From FEN-299 sp963717945 (GTDB lineage: Bacteria; Acidobacteriota; Vicinamibacteria; Vicinamibacterales; Fen-181): DNA of 64,000 bases. Shown one piece after another: positions 51,430 through 59,523 of the stretch; positions within the stretch are counted from its first letter, which is position 1; every line of letters begins with the position of its first letter. Position numbers and translations under genes: made by a program. The notes below the pieces were generated by a model. That model saw nothing but the letters and a program-made list of their open reading frames with translations, made no database searches and had not been told where the DNA came from. The DNA lies in the NCBI GenBank assembly GCA_963717945.1, contig CAVQXT010000007.1, forward strand, positions 1,426,001 through 1,490,000, in the 5' to 3' direction.

Positions 51430-52536
51430 ATGAATCTGCATCGCTCGCCCGGTTTCACCGCCACGCTGGCTTTAGTCTGCCTGCTGGGCGGATTCTCTTC
51501 GGACCTGGCGATTGCCGCCCCATCCGCCCGACACTCCCGGAAGCCCGCGGCGCAGTCGGTGGAGAAGCCGACCGACAAGCCGGCCGTCAAGGCCACCTAC
51601 TCGTCGAAAGCGTCGAAGGCGCGGGCGGCGGCGCTGGTGAAGGCACGCCGCGCGGCGCGAGTGAGACTGGCGCGCGACAACGCGGTGCCGCGCTACAAGA
51701 CCGACGCGACCGGCACCGTCGTCCCCGACCTGCACGCCGCCGCGGCGATTATTTACGACCCGCAGACGCACCAGGTCCTCTGGGAGGAGAACTCTCACGA
51801 CCAGCGGTCGATCGCCAGCATCACCAAGGTCATGACGGCGGTGGTGTTCGTCGAGAGCGACCCGGACATGGGCCAGGTCGTGGCGGTCGAGCGGGCCGAC
51901 ACGACGGCGGCATCGACGACGCACCTGCGTGCCGGGCAGCAGGTGTCGGTGCACGACCTCCTGCACCTGCTGCTCATTTCGTCCGACAACGCGGCCGCCC
52001 GCGCGCTGGCGCGCGTGTCGCCCTGGGGGCCGGCCGGCTTCGTGGCCCGGATGAACGAGAAGGCCCTCGAGCTGGGGCTGCAGAACACGAGCTACGCCGA
52101 CCCGTCGGGCCTCGACGCCGACAACGTCTCGTCGGCCTACGACATGGCCCGGCTGATCTCCTACGCGGCGAGCGACGAGCGGATCTCGGAGGTCATGCGC
52201 AAGCCCGAGGCCACCGTGATGCTCTCGCGGCGGGCGGTCGTCATCCACAGCACCAACCAGCTGCTCTCGCGCGCCGACATGGAGGGGAACGTCCTCGGCG
52301 CCAAGACGGGGTTCATCGGGCGGTCGGGCTACTGCCTGGCGACGCTGCTCAAGCTGCCGCAGGTCAACCAGCCGGTGGCGGTGGTGGTGCTGGGCGCGCG
52401 CTCCAACGCCGCCCGCTTCGCCGAAGTGCGCAACCTGTTCACCTGGCTGACGACCAAGGCGCAGGACCTGCTGGTCAAGAAGGACCAGGAGCAGCCGGAC
52501 TCCGAGACCCCGGGTCAGCCCCCGTACCCGCGCTGA
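51430..52536 (+). CDS. Exported D-alanyl-D-alanine carboxypeptidase/endopeptidase (S11, PbpG-like)
   Basis: A 368-residue penicillin-binding protein that trims peptidoglycan cross-bridges or pentapeptides. The signal peptide spans about residues 8-30, followed by a basic lysine/alanine-rich stretch (40-85) that could bind the wall. Catalytic motifs: S130-I-T-K133, S185-D-N187 and K292-T-G294. The order and spacing fit the S11 family, closest to the endopeptidase PbpG (PBP7). Its 3' end overlaps the convergent fdhE gene by 22 nt. Confidence 0.9.
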   Translation: MNLHRSPGFTATLALVCLLGGFSSDLAIAAPSARHSRKPAAQSVEKPTDKPAVKATYSSKASKARAAALVKARRAARVRLARDNAVPRYKTDATGTVVPDLHAAAAIIYDPQTHQVLWEENSHDQRSIASITKVMTAVVFVESDPDMGQVVAVERADTTAASTTHLRAGQQVSVHDLLHLLLISSDNAAARALARVSPWGPAGFVARMNEKALELGLQNTSYADPSGLDADNVSSAYDMARLISYAASDERISEVMRKPEATVMLSRRAVVIHSTNQLLSRADMEGNVLGAKTGFIGRSGYCLATLLKLPQVNQPVAVVVLGARSNAARFAEVRNLFTWLTTKAQDLLVKKDQEQPDSETPGQPPYPR

Positions 52537-53384
52537 ACCGCCGCCGCGTCCAGCGGCAGCGTCGCCACCGAATCCAGCGACAGCATCACCGGCCGCCCGC
52601 CGACGGGGGCGTTGTACGCCTTGATGTAGCGGCGGCACGCGTCGCAGACGTAAAGCCGATAGAGGCCGTCGGGGCTGCTGAACGAGTGTAGGCGGGCCTC
52701 GTCGGCGTTGCCGCAGTAGGGGCACGTCGGGGCGTCGAACCGCCATCGCGCGGTGCAGCGCCCGCAGATGAGCACCCGGTCGCCGGCGGACAGCAGCACG
52801 CCGAACTCCGGTTCGCCGCCGCACAGCGGGCATCGGGCGCGGGTCCACGTGCTGAAGTCGGCGCGCTGTTGCACTACCTCGGCGCACCGCTCGAGGAACG
52901 GGCGCATCGCGAGGCCGAGCACCTGGTCGAGCACCTCGGTCGGAACGGGCAGCGCGGGAGGAGGCCCGTCCTGGAGGCGTTCGGGCGCCGCCGCGGTCTC
53001 GAACCAGCGGACGACGACCGGGTCGAGCGTGTTGCCGGCGCGGGAGAGCGAGAGGAGCGTCTGGTGATCGCCGGCCTCGATGGCGCCGAAGCGCAGCAGC
53101 AGGTCGGCGGTCTGGCGGAAGACGAGCCGGAAATCGGTCCAGTCGAGCGGGATGTCCTCGAAGCGGAGCAGGGGCCTGCCGGCCGCGTGCTGCGTCTTCA
53201 GCCACTCCGGGGTGAACTCGATCCACGGCGTCGGGACGCGGGCCTTGACGCGGTGTTGAAGCTGGAGCAGGGCGATATGGAGGTCGACGGCTTCCGCGAG
53301 CTCGGGCTGACGGAGCTTGAGGCGCTTGAGTTCGGCCAGTTCCCGCGACTCGGCCCGCGGCTGCCGCACATGGGGGTCGGGCAC
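52515..53384 (-). CDS. fdhE: Formate dehydrogenase accessory protein FdhE
   Basis: A 289-residue cytoplasmic protein with four C-x-x-C pairs in the C-terminal half: C-P-L-C, C-G-R-C, C-P-Y-C and C-D-A-C, which form the rubredoxin-like iron/zinc sites of FdhE. FdhE helps maturation or export of formate dehydrogenase. No formate dehydrogenase gene is in this window, so the partner must be elsewhere. It is convergent with and overlaps the penicillin-binding protein gene. Confidence 0.9.
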   Translation of the reverse strand: MPDPHVRQPRAESRELAELKRLKLRQPELAEAVDLHIALLQLQHRVKARVPTPWIEFTPEWLKTQHAAGRPLLRFEDIPLDWTDFRLVFRQTADLLLRFGAIEAGDHQTLLSLSRAGNTLDPVVVRWFETAAAPERLQDGPPPALPVPTEVLDQVLGLAMRPFLERCAEVVQQRADFSTWTRARCPLCGGEPEFGVLLSAGDRVLICGRCTARWRFDAPTCPYCGNADEARLHSFSSPDGLYRLYVCDACRRYIKAYNAPVGGRPVMLSLDSVATLPLDAAAVQRGYGG

Positions 53385-53419
53385 GGGGGGATTGTAGCAC
53401 CCAGCCGGCTGGCGGCTTC

Positions 53420-53490
53420 AGTGGTCGGTGGCTAGTGGTCAGTGGCCAGTCGACCACGCGTGACACACTGACAACTAACCACTAGCCACT
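53420..53490. repeat. Heptad repeat array 8 with inverted halves
   Basis: AGTGGTC, GGTGGCT, AGTGGTC, AGTGGCC in one arm and AACCACT, AGCCACT in the other. GTGGCTAGTGGT (53428-53439) pairs exactly with ACCACTAGCCAC (53478-53489), a 12-bp stem with a 38-nt loop. It shares its GCGTGACA-ACTGAC segment with array 5, 11 kb away. Confidence 0.85.
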
Positions 53491-53508
53491 ACTTCCGTCC
53501 CTACAGTC

Positions 53509-55890
53509 CTACTTGCCGCGGCGTCCGAGCGCGACTTCGCGGGACGCGTCCTCCGCCCGTCCGACGCGGTTGTAGAGGTCGGCGAGCACGAAATGCGCGA
53601 GCGGCGTCAGCTCCGGCCTGAGCTTCATCGTGAGGCTCTCGCGCACCAGGGCGATCGCGTCGGGGAAGTTGATGCCGGCGTCGAGGTACGCCTTGGCGAG
53701 GAACAGCTTCCCTTCGGGGAAGTGGTCGTTCTGATCGAGGGCCTGCTTGAGGGCGGCGATCTGCGCCGTCCGGTTCCCCTGCTGGTCGTAGAGCATCGCG
53801 AGGTTGAAGGCGGCCTTGAACGCATTCGGGTGGAGCTCGAGTTCCTTCTTGTATTCCGCCTCGGCGCCCGGGAGGTTCTTGCGCGACTCGGCGATGAGGG
53901 CGAGGTTGTAATGCGCCAGCCGCACGTCCTTCTTGATCTCGATCGCCTGCCGCGCGTAGCGCTCGGCCGTGGCCGCGTCACCGTGCTGAAAGGCGATGAC
54001 GCCCAGCGCGTTGAGCGCCGAGGCCTCGCGGTTGTCTATCCGCAGCGCGTCCTGGAAGCTCTGCGCGGCCCGCGCCTCGTCGCCCCGGTCGAGGTAGATT
54101 TCGCCGATTTGGTACCGCACGTGGGCGCTGGTCGGGTCGAACGTCAGATAGCGCTCGTAGCCGGCGAGGGCGGCCTCGTCGTTGCCCATCTGGCGGTAGG
54201 CGTTCGCCATGTTGATGACCGGGAGGTCGTAGTCGGGCTTGAGCGCCAGCGCGCGCTTGAAGTACTCGATGGCCTCCGGGAACCGCCGCAGCCGAGAGTG
54301 GAGGTTCCCGAGGTTGAACCACGCGTCGATGACGTTCGGGTCCACGGCCAGGACCTGCTTGTACAGCGCGATGGCTTTGAAGGCGGCCTCGTCGTTCTTC
54401 TTGTCACTGAGGGCGGTGTCGCGCGCGTCGCTGATCAGGTTGAACAGCTCGATCTTGTCCTTCGGGTCCGCGCGGTCGGATCTGGGCCCCGATACCGTGG
54501 CGACGAAGGAGCCGACATAACCGAGGGCCGCCAGCCTGGCGCGCGCGTCGGGATCGATTTCGGGCGTCGCTTTCGCCACCGAATCGTCGCGCGGGGCGTC
54601 CCGCTCGATCTCGCGCAGCCGCGCGATCATCCCGTCGGCCACCGTCCGCCGTTCTGCGTAGAGGTTTGTGGTCTCGTGCGGGTCGCGCGAGAGGTCGTAG
54701 AGCTCGGGCCGGGGCGCGTCGATGGCCTTGTAACGGCCCACGCGCCACGCGCGAAGCTCGCTCCACCCGAAATGGTGCAGGGGATAGAGCGCCTCCGCGT
54801 ACCCCTCGAGGTCCATCGTGGTGCGGGTGCCGGTCATGAGCGGCGCGAGGCTCACGCCCTGGATGCCTCCAGGCGCCGGGATGCCCATGAGATCGAGCAC
54901 GGTGGGCATCAGGTCCACCGAGCGGACCGGGTCGGCGACGCGTCGCCCGCGCAGCTTCTCGAACGGCGCCCGGACGATGAACGGGACGCGCGTCGTGGCC
55001 TCGTAGACGAAGAAGGCGTGCGTCTGCTCGCCGTGCTGGCCGAGGCTCTCGCCGTGGTCGCCGATCACCGCGATCACGGTCCTTTCCTTCAGCCCGTTGC
55101 GATCCAGGAAGTCGATGACCCGGGCGATCTGCGAGTCCATGAACGCAATCGCGCCGAGGTACGGGTGCTCGGCGTAGCGGGTCTTGAAGGGTTCCGGCGG
55201 CGTGTAGGGCGCGTGCGGATCGTAGAAGTGCAGCCAGGCGAAGAAGCGCTGGCCCTTGACCTTCTCGAGCCAGGGCAGCGCGCGATCGACGACGTCGTTT
55301 CCGGGCCGCCGGACGTCCCCCGGGCCGGCGCCGCGGCTTTCCGACATGTCGAAGTCGTCCACGTAAGTGTCGAACCCCTGCCCGATGCCCCATTTGCGGT
55401 CGAGCACGAAGGCCGACACCACCGCGCCGGTCTGGAAGCCGCGCCGTTTGAGCAATGTCGCAAGCGTGAGCTGCTTGGGAGAGAGGAAGAAGCCGCCGTT
55501 GTCGCGGACGCCGTGATCCGGCGGGAACTTCGACGTGAAGATGCTGCAGTGCGCCGGACAGGTGAGCGGCGCCACCGCCATCGTGTGCTCGAAGAGCACG
55601 CCTTCGCGTGCGAGCCCGTCGATCGCCGGCGTCTCCACTCCCTGATAGCCATAAGCGCCGATTCGATCCGCCCGGGTCGTGTCGAGGGTGATGACGAGCA
55701 GGTTCAGGCCTTGCGGGCCGACACCGCCGGTCGGGCGGCCGAGGTCCAGGCGGGTGAAACTGGTCGCCTCCCGATTGGCGTAGAACCACCAACCGCCTCC
55801 CGCGAGCATGGCCAGCGAGGCCAGGCCCACCAAGGCGAGTAGGAGGCGACGGTACCTGGCGGGGCCGATTCGCTTCTTCTGGCGCACCAT
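53509..55890 (-). CDS. Membrane-anchored sulfatase-like hydrolase with C-terminal TPR repeats
   Basis: A 793-residue protein with an N-terminal membrane anchor (L-L-L-A-L-V-G-L-A-S-L-A-M-L-A-G-G-G-W). A sulfatase-type alkaline phosphatase-fold domain follows (L-L-V-I-T-L-D-T-T-R-A-D-R, then G-D-H-G-E-S-L-G-Q-H), up to about residue 440. The nucleophile site reads T-C-P-A-H near 110-114 instead of the C-x-P-x-R of formylglycine sulfatases, so it may be a phosphoester or phosphoethanolamine enzyme. The C-terminal 280 residues hold about six TPR units (for example A-W-F-N-L-G-N-L-H, A-L-N-A-L-G-V-I-A-F-Q-H-G-D) for protein contacts. It starts at ATG 55890; the upstream open frame is heptad repeat. 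Confidence 0.85.
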   Translation of the reverse strand: MVRQKKRIGPARYRRLLLALVGLASLAMLAGGGWWFYANREATSFTRLDLGRPTGGVGPQGLNLLVITLDTTRADRIGAYGYQGVETPAIDGLAREGVLFEHTMAVAPLTCPAHCSIFTSKFPPDHGVRDNGGFFLSPKQLTLATLLKRRGFQTGAVVSAFVLDRKWGIGQGFDTYVDDFDMSESRGAGPGDVRRPGNDVVDRALPWLEKVKGQRFFAWLHFYDPHAPYTPPEPFKTRYAEHPYLGAIAFMDSQIARVIDFLDRNGLKERTVIAVIGDHGESLGQHGEQTHAFFVYEATTRVPFIVRAPFEKLRGRRVADPVRSVDLMPTVLDLMGIPAPGGIQGVSLAPLMTGTRTTMDLEGYAEALYPLHHFGWSELRAWRVGRYKAIDAPRPELYDLSRDPHETTNLYAERRTVADGMIARLREIERDAPRDDSVAKATPEIDPDARARLAALGYVGSFVATVSGPRSDRADPKDKIELFNLISDARDTALSDKKNDEAAFKAIALYKQVLAVDPNVIDAWFNLGNLHSRLRRFPEAIEYFKRALALKPDYDLPVINMANAYRQMGNDEAALAGYERYLTFDPTSAHVRYQIGEIYLDRGDEARAAQSFQDALRIDNREASALNALGVIAFQHGDAATAERYARQAIEIKKDVRLAHYNLALIAESRKNLPGAEAEYKKELELHPNAFKAAFNLAMLYDQQGNRTAQIAALKQALDQNDHFPEGKLFLAKAYLDAGINFPDAIALVRESLTMKLRPELTPLAHFVLADLYNRVGRAEDASREVALGRRGK

Positions 55891-55911
55891 AGTTCTCGTC
55901 GTCTCCCCTTG

Positions 55912-55974
55912 CCTGAGCCCTGAGTCTTGAGCCCTGAGCCTCTTGGCTTGAGCCTTGAGCCCTGAGCCCTGAGC
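55912..55974. repeat. Heptad repeat array 9 (nine units)
   Basis: CCTGAGC, CCTGAGT, CTTGAGC, CCTGAGC, CTCTTGG, CTTGAGC, CTTGAGC, CCTGAGC, CCTGAGC. It lies just upstream of the sulfatase-TPR start, 21 nt away, probably in or beside its promoter or leader. Confidence 0.9.
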
Positions 55975-56043
55975 CTCCCTCAAGCCCCGCCATGCTCTCG
56001 CATCCCGCCGAGTTGCGTCAACCTGGGCCGTTCGACAGACGTC

Positions 56044-56071
56044 AGGCTACAGGCTACAGGCTTCAGGCGCT
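56044..56071. repeat. Heptad repeat array 10 (AGGCTAC type)
   Basis: AGGCTAC, AGGCTAC, AGGCTTC, AGGCGCT. A short array of the same class, 70 bp from array 9. Confidence 0.8.
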
Positions 56072-56093
56072 TCCGGCCGAATCCGGCACTCGG

Positions 56094-56114
56094 CCGTGAT
56101 CCGCTGTCAGCTAA
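56094..56114 (+). repeat. Dispersed 21-bp repeat, copy B
   Basis: Exact reverse complement of 41371-41391, with a related degenerate half at 56130-56155. Confidence 0.85.
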
Positions 56115-56173
56115 CCCGATTCCCGTCCTCCGACCGTGCTCCGCTGCCGGCAGTCGGTCGATTCGATAAGTCG

Positions 56174-56202
56174 TTCACCCGGCTGAGCATTTAGGGTATA
56201 CT
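56174..56202 (+). promoter_or_regulatory. Promoter of the small membrane protein and TonB receptor pair
   Basis: TTCACC at 56174-56179, 17-nt spacer, TATACT at 56197-56202. The leader is about 63 nt. Confidence 0.6.
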
Positions 56203-56271
56203 CCCGGCCGTCGTCGGCTCGGACGATAAACCTGCACGACTGCTGTCCAATACGGGGAGGAGGTGCGAGAG

Positions 56272-56610
56272 GTGAAACGTCAATTCCCACACTGGCGTCG
56301 CTTGGGGCGAGTGATGGCACTCGCGCTCATTCTGGCCGCCATCCCGCTGCCGGGCCTGGCAGGGGAACCGGACAAGGCGGCTCCGCCGCCGGGGCTGAAG
56401 GCGTCGATCGCAAAGGCGGCGGCGTCCGGCAGCACGGCGCTCGAGCAGGCCAAGCCGACGGCACCCGACAGGGCCAAGCTTGGATCGACGTCGTTCTTCA
56501 AGAGTCCGGCCGGCATCGCGACTATCGTGGTGGTGGCCCTGGGCACCGGTTTCGCCGTCTACTCGGCGAAGCACGACCGGATCCACTCGGTGCTCCGGCA
56601 GACGCAGTAG
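56272..56610 (+). CDS. Hypothetical small exported/membrane protein upstream of a TonB receptor
   Basis: A 112-residue protein: signal segment (V-M-A-L-A-L-I-L-A-A-I-P-L-P-G-L-A-G), a short charged linker rich in K, A and P, and a C-terminal helix (A-G-I-A-T-I-V-V-V-A-L-G-T-G-F-A-V-Y-S-A) followed by K-H-D-R-I-H-S. The tail after the helix would face the cytoplasm if the signal is cleaved. I do not recognise the family. GTG 56272 is chosen because GAGGAGG is 8 nt upstream. It ends 15 nt before the receptor start, so the two genes form an operon and may work together. Confidence 0.75.
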   Translation: MKRQFPHWRRLGRVMALALILAAIPLPGLAGEPDKAAPPPGLKASIAKAAASGSTALEQAKPTAPDRAKLGSTSFFKSPAGIATIVVVALGTGFAVYSAKHDRIHSVLRQTQ

Positions 56611-56625
56611 ACGAGGAGGCATGAG

Positions 56626-59427
56626 ATGAAGAAGTGCGTGATGCTTGCCCTCCTTGTCGCGTTCGTGGCCTGCGGCAGCTTCGTCGGCGCGCAGACCCTG
56701 ACCGGGACAGTGACGGGCAAGGTGACAGACGAACAGGGGGGCGTGCTCCCCGGTGTGACGGTAACACTGACGGGCCGGACCGGCTCGCAGACGCAGGTGA
56801 CCGATGCCAGGGGCGAGTACCGCTTCCTTGGCCTGACCCCGGGTATCTACAACGTCAAGGTTGAACTCCAGGGGTTCCGTCCGAAGGAGCAGGCGGCCAT
56901 CGACGTCGGCCTCAGCAGGACCGTCGAGGTCAACCTGGCGATGTCGGTCGGCGGCCTGACCGAGACGGTCGACGTCGTGGCCAACTCCGTCATGATCGAC
57001 ACGACGACGACGGCCACCGACACCAACATGTCGCAGGACCTGTTGTTCAGCATGCCGATCTCGCACAACAACCCCGCCGTCAGCATCCTGGCGTACATGC
57101 CGGGCGTGACCGACGGGTCGGCGTTCGGCGGCGCGTCGGACGGCGCCAACTCGCTGATGCTCGACGGCGTCGACACGCGCGACCCGGAGGGCGGCACGGC
57201 CTGGACCTTCTACAACTACAACATCATCGACGAGATCCAGGTCGGCGGCCTCGGCCAGGCGGCCGAGTACGGCGGGTTCACCGGCGCGGTCGTCAATACG
57301 ATCACCAAGTCGGGCGGCAACCGCTTCTCCTCGCTGTCCGAGTACCGCTACACGAACAGCAACAGTTTCTTCTCGAGCAGCAACATCAACGCCGATTGGG
57401 TCGCCTTGAATCCGGCACTGGGCGCCACGACGCAAGTGCTGAGCATGAAGGACTACACGGTGCAGCTCGGCGGGCCGATCAAGAAGGACAAGATCTTCTT
57501 CTTCGCCAGCATCCAGCGGTACCAGATCGCCCAGTACAACCCGCCGGTCAGGACCGAGATCAGCCCGCGCTTCAACCTCAAGATGACCTTCCAGCCGACG
57601 GCGAACGACAACATCATCGCCTCGCTGCAGTACGACCAGTACAACCAGACTGGCCGGACCGGGAACATCCCTGGCTACGCGGTCAGCAACCACGACCAGA
57701 CGATCGACCAGGATTCGCCCGAGATCATCTACAACGTGCAGTACCGCAGGGTGTTCAACGCCTCCACCTTCCTCGAGGGGAAGTTCACGGGGTGGTGGGG
57801 CTACTACGACCTCAACCCGGTGAGCCAGGCGCCCACGCACTACGACGGCGGCACCGGCGTGTACTCGGGCGGCGCGGGATACGCGGCCCAGTACGACCGG
57901 ACGCGGAACCAGATGAACGCGTCGCTGTCGAAGTACGCGCAGTTCGCCGGCACGCACAACTTCAAGTTCGGGGCCGAAATCGAACGCAGCTCCATCCGGG
58001 ACCGGCTTCACTACACCGGCGACCTGGGTGTCATGTACTACGATTACTACGGCGCCCCGTCCAGCGCGTACGGTTACTCGTACGACCTCCAGGGCAAGAA
58101 CAAGCGGGAGTCGTACTACGCGCAGGATCAGTGGAAGGTGATCAACCGCCTGACGCTGAACCTCGGCCTGCGCGTGGACCACGTGGCCGGCGAGGCCACG
58201 ACGACCGGCGCGACGCTCTACAACACCTGGTCGTACGGCCCGCGCCTCGGGTTCGCCTACGATCTGAGCGGCAAGGGCACCTCGGTCATCAGGGGCTACT
58301 ACGGCAAGCTCTATGACGGCGCGGTGTTCTCGTCGTGGAGCCGGGCCGTTCCGGGCCTGAGCCCGAACCTCCGCTACCTGTATGATTCGGAGACGAGTTC
58401 TTACTATCTGTACAGCTCGACCGAGAAGCAGTACACGGTCGACACCAGCAACATCAAGCACCCCGAGGTCACCGAGTGGAACGCCTCGTGGGAACAGCAG
58501 TTCATGAAGCAGTTCAAGCTGACGGTCACGGGGATCGCCCGCGACTGGCACAACTTCGTGAACTCGGTGATCCCCGACGCGATCTGGTCCGCCCAGTCGC
58601 GGGACGTGTCAGGGTGGCCGTCGGCCTCCGGGATTCCGAACCCGGTGCCTGGCGTCACCACCGTGCCGTATTACAGGTGGACGAATCCGGAAAGCGTGCC
58701 GCAGTTGCGGATCCAGAACACGGACTCGGTCACCTACAACATCGACGGGAGTCCGGTGGTGGCCACCGGAGCACGGAGTTACCGGGGCCTGATGTTCGTG
58801 CTCGAGCGCGCCCAGAAGAACCGGTGGCAGGCGCAGTTCTCCTGGGTCATCTCGAGGACCCAGGGCACGATCAGCAACAGCACCTACGCCGGCATTTCGA
58901 GCGGACAGTTCGAGACGCCGAACGGGATCCTGGTCAACAACCAAGGGAACACCGACTACGATAGACGCCACATGGTCAGGCTGTTCGCCGGCTACCAGAT
59001 TCCGAAGATCGAGGTGTCGGTCAACGGCTACTGGCGCTTCGAGTCCGGCTGGCCAACGGCGCCATACTTGCGCATCCCGTCGACAGAGTACGACGCCGAG
59101 GGGAACGTGGTGCCGGTCACCAACTGGACGGGCACCATCAACCAGAACATGCAGCCGCGCGGCGTCTCGCCCTTCGTGCTGCCTTCGTACACGCAGACGG
59201 ACCTGCGGCTCGAGAAGGTGTTCACTTACGGCGTCAACCGGTTCGGCATCTACTTCGACCTGATGAACGCCTTCAACCAGAACTCGATACAGGGAATATT
59301 GACGCGGTATCCCTACCAGTCCCTCGCCAATCCCTTCACGGGAGACTCGCAGAGGGTGTACACGACGATGCCGACGTCACAGCAGAGCGCGCGTCAGATC
59401 ACGCTCGGCGTCCGCTGGTCGTTCTAG
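56626..59427 (+). CDS. TonB-dependent/OmpA-type receptor with carboxypeptidase-regulatory domain
   Basis: A 933-residue outer-membrane protein. Signal peptide MKKCVMLALLVAFVACGSFV is followed by a regulatory-like beta-sandwich (G-K-V-T-D-E-Q-G-G-V-L-P-G-V-T-V), a plug (S-L-M-L-D-G-V-D-T-R-D-P and V-N-T-I-T-K-S-G-G-N) and a beta-barrel ending in G-V-R-W-S-F, the usual outer-membrane C-terminal aromatic. It belongs to the same broad family as the receptor at 45912 but differs greatly in sequence and length. The ligand is unknown. GAGGAGG precedes the ATG by 9 nt. Confidence 0.9.
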   Translation: MKKCVMLALLVAFVACGSFVGAQTLTGTVTGKVTDEQGGVLPGVTVTLTGRTGSQTQVTDARGEYRFLGLTPGIYNVKVELQGFRPKEQAAIDVGLSRTVEVNLAMSVGGLTETVDVVANSVMIDTTTTATDTNMSQDLLFSMPISHNNPAVSILAYMPGVTDGSAFGGASDGANSLMLDGVDTRDPEGGTAWTFYNYNIIDEIQVGGLGQAAEYGGFTGAVVNTITKSGGNRFSSLSEYRYTNSNSFFSSSNINADWVALNPALGATTQVLSMKDYTVQLGGPIKKDKIFFFASIQRYQIAQYNPPVRTEISPRFNLKMTFQPTANDNIIASLQYDQYNQTGRTGNIPGYAVSNHDQTIDQDSPEIIYNVQYRRVFNASTFLEGKFTGWWGYYDLNPVSQAPTHYDGGTGVYSGGAGYAAQYDRTRNQMNASLSKYAQFAGTHNFKFGAEIERSSIRDRLHYTGDLGVMYYDYYGAPSSAYGYSYDLQGKNKRESYYAQDQWKVINRLTLNLGLRVDHVAGEATTTGATLYNTWSYGPRLGFAYDLSGKGTSVIRGYYGKLYDGAVFSSWSRAVPGLSPNLRYLYDSETSSYYLYSSTEKQYTVDTSNIKHPEVTEWNASWEQQFMKQFKLTVTGIARDWHNFVNSVIPDAIWSAQSRDVSGWPSASGIPNPVPGVTTVPYYRWTNPESVPQLRIQNTDSVTYNIDGSPVVATGARSYRGLMFVLERAQKNRWQAQFSWVISRTQGTISNSTYAGISSGQFETPNGILVNNQGNTDYDRRHMVRLFAGYQIPKIEVSVNGYWRFESGWPTAPYLRIPSTEYDAEGNVVPVTNWTGTINQNMQPRGVSPFVLPSYTQTDLRLEKVFTYGVNRFGIYFDLMNAFNQNSIQGILTRYPYQSLANPFTGDSQRVYTTMPTSQQSARQITLGVRWSF

Positions 59428-59511
59428 TTCCGTTGAGCGAACTGGCGCCGCCGCGGCGGCGCCAGGCGCCTTGTCGCCCCGGGGGCCGCTGGGTCTCCGG
59501 GGTTTTTCTTG

Positions 59512-59517
59512 TACGCT
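59512..59517 (+). promoter_or_regulatory. Putative -10 box for leaderless transcription of the pseudouridine synthase gene
   Basis: TACGCT, six bases (GTGGCT), then ATG 59524. No Shine-Dalgarno site is present. Confidence 0.4.
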
Positions 59518-59523
59518 GTGGCT

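Larger units (their letters stand above)
55891..56271. other. Intergenic region with two heptad arrays, a dispersed repeat and a promoter
   Basis: This 381-base divergent gap holds heptad arrays 9 and 10, copy B of the 21-bp dispersed repeat and the promoter for the small membrane protein. I see no gene in it. Confidence 0.6.

Noticed and set aside
53593..55842. A 749-codon forward open frame
   Set aside because: It is antisense to the sulfatase-TPR gene and has no recognisable domain or start signal.
55891..55983. N-terminal extension of the sulfatase-TPR frame
   Set aside because: The extension is a translation of heptad repeats (A-Q-G-S-G-L-K-A-Q pattern), and the membrane anchor begins only after the ATG at 55890.
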